Positions 63,557-64,000 of a stretch of 64,000 nt of DNA are shown here, in pieces. Source of the stretch: Sphingobacteriaceae bacterium. GTDB taxonomy: Bacteria > Bacteroidota > Bacteroidia > B-17B0 > Aurantibacillaceae. The position numbers and the translations under genes were made by a program. The stretch spans positions 3,100,001 to 3,164,000 of the forward strand of contig NVQB01000001.1 in NCBI GenBank assembly GCA_002319075.1. The letters are read 5' to 3'. The notes below the pieces were generated by a model. It was given only the letters and a program-made list of their open reading frames with translations. It had not been told where the DNA came from and searched no databases. The stretch's first letter is position 1; each line of letters starts with the position of its first letter.

Positions 63557-64000
63557 ATGGACAAAAAATTAGCAAACAAGGTAGTAATTGTAACAGGTGC
63601 ATCTAAAGGAATTGGTGCCGGAATCGCAAAACAAATGGGTGCTGCAGGTGCTAAGGTGGTGGTAAATTACTCGACAAGCAAAGCTGATGCTGATAAAGTG
63701 GTTAGCGAGATCACAAAAAAGGGCGGAACTGCAATCGCTATTCAGGGTGATGTCTCGAAGTCAAAAGATGTAAAGCGACTTTTTGAAGAAACAAAAAAGG
63801 AATTTGGAAATTTAAATGTGTTGGTAAATAACGCCGGAGTTTTTGCCGGAGTCTCTTTGGAGAATTTCACTGAAGAAGCGTATCGCAAAATGTTTGATGT
63901 AAATGTTTTGGGAACACTTTTAACGTCACACGAAGCACTTAAACTATTTGATGAAAAAGGCGGCAGCATTATTAACATTAGCTCTATTGTAAGTACAGAA
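63557..64000 (+). CDS. SDR family oxidoreductase, cut by the window end
   Basis: 148 residues are visible from the ATG at 63557. Rossmann motif VVIVTGASKGIGAGIAK, NNAGVF in LVNNAGVFAG, and the SIINISSIVS strand that precedes the catalytic Tyr, which lies beyond the window. This is a glucose/3-oxoacyl reductase-type SDR. It is divergent from the HxlR gene. Confidence 0.93.
   Translation, partial: MDKKLANKVVIVTGASKGIGAGIAKQMGAAGAKVVVNYSTSKADADKVVSEITKKGGTAIAIQGDVSKSKDVKRLFEETKKEFGNLNVLVNNAGVFAGVSLENFTEEAYRKMFDVNVLGTLLTSHEALKLFDEKGGSIINISSIVSTE

Overview
The window looks like a chromosomal segment of a Bacteroidota bacterium. It has a giant secreted protein with a type IX secretion (Por-type) C-terminal tail, a DUF1501/DUF1800 pair, a DUF6427-like membrane protein, and promoters of the Bacteroidota form TAnnTTTG upstream of several genes. 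The genus cannot be named from the sequence alone.

Positions 1-21000 are ordinary host chromosome. They hold the end of an RND efflux adaptor and its pump, a secreted HExxH protein, a 1926-residue T9SS metalloprotease-like protein with 17 Ig-like repeats, an alkyltransferase-like protein, gltX, an orphan ExbD, DUF1501/DUF1800, membrane proteins, a methionine-type aminotransferase and an ArnT-like glycosyltransferase. A 166-bp tandem repeat fills the gap at 17.6-17.95 kb.

At 21226-21296 there is a tRNA-Cys. From here to about 50.2 kb lies what I interpret as one integrated element. A large serine recombinase runs back into the tRNA, so its last codons are antisense tRNA. Upstream of it, in the same operon, are a small unknown protein and a stand-alone resolvase domain that has lost its catalytic serine. 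Next comes a defence block (23.8-35.5 kb): a PstI/BsuBI-type restriction-modification pair, an HNH protein, a Hachiman pair (HamA/HamB) and a TIR-like STAND NTPase. A control region follows (35.6-37.1 kb), with a winged-helix-like protein, two related small DNA-binding proteins and two sets of short direct repeats.

From 37.2 to 48.4 kb, 18 co-directional, tightly packed genes resemble a virion and lysis module, but I see no terminase, portal, HK97 capsid, tail or tape-measure gene. Instead there are many single-pass membrane proteins, a transglutaminase-like protein, several small beta-rich proteins, a peptidoglycan-binding protein, an amidase, a YkuD-like protein and holin/spanin-like proteins. 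A strong terminator ends the block, and a DNA adenine methylase fused to a RadA-like ATPase follows. The best reading is a tailless, possibly membrane-containing provirus that carries a defence island. This is the most novel content of the window. The right end of the element is unresolved.

From 50.3 kb onward are a nuclease-like protein, a TetR-controlled set (hydrolase, SDR, thiolase with a truncated follower), a peroxiredoxin-like protein, two unknown genes, then SnoaL-like, SDR, AraC, metallo-beta-lactamase-fold and bestrophin-like genes. The window closes with an HxlR regulator divergent from an SDR gene that is cut by the window end.
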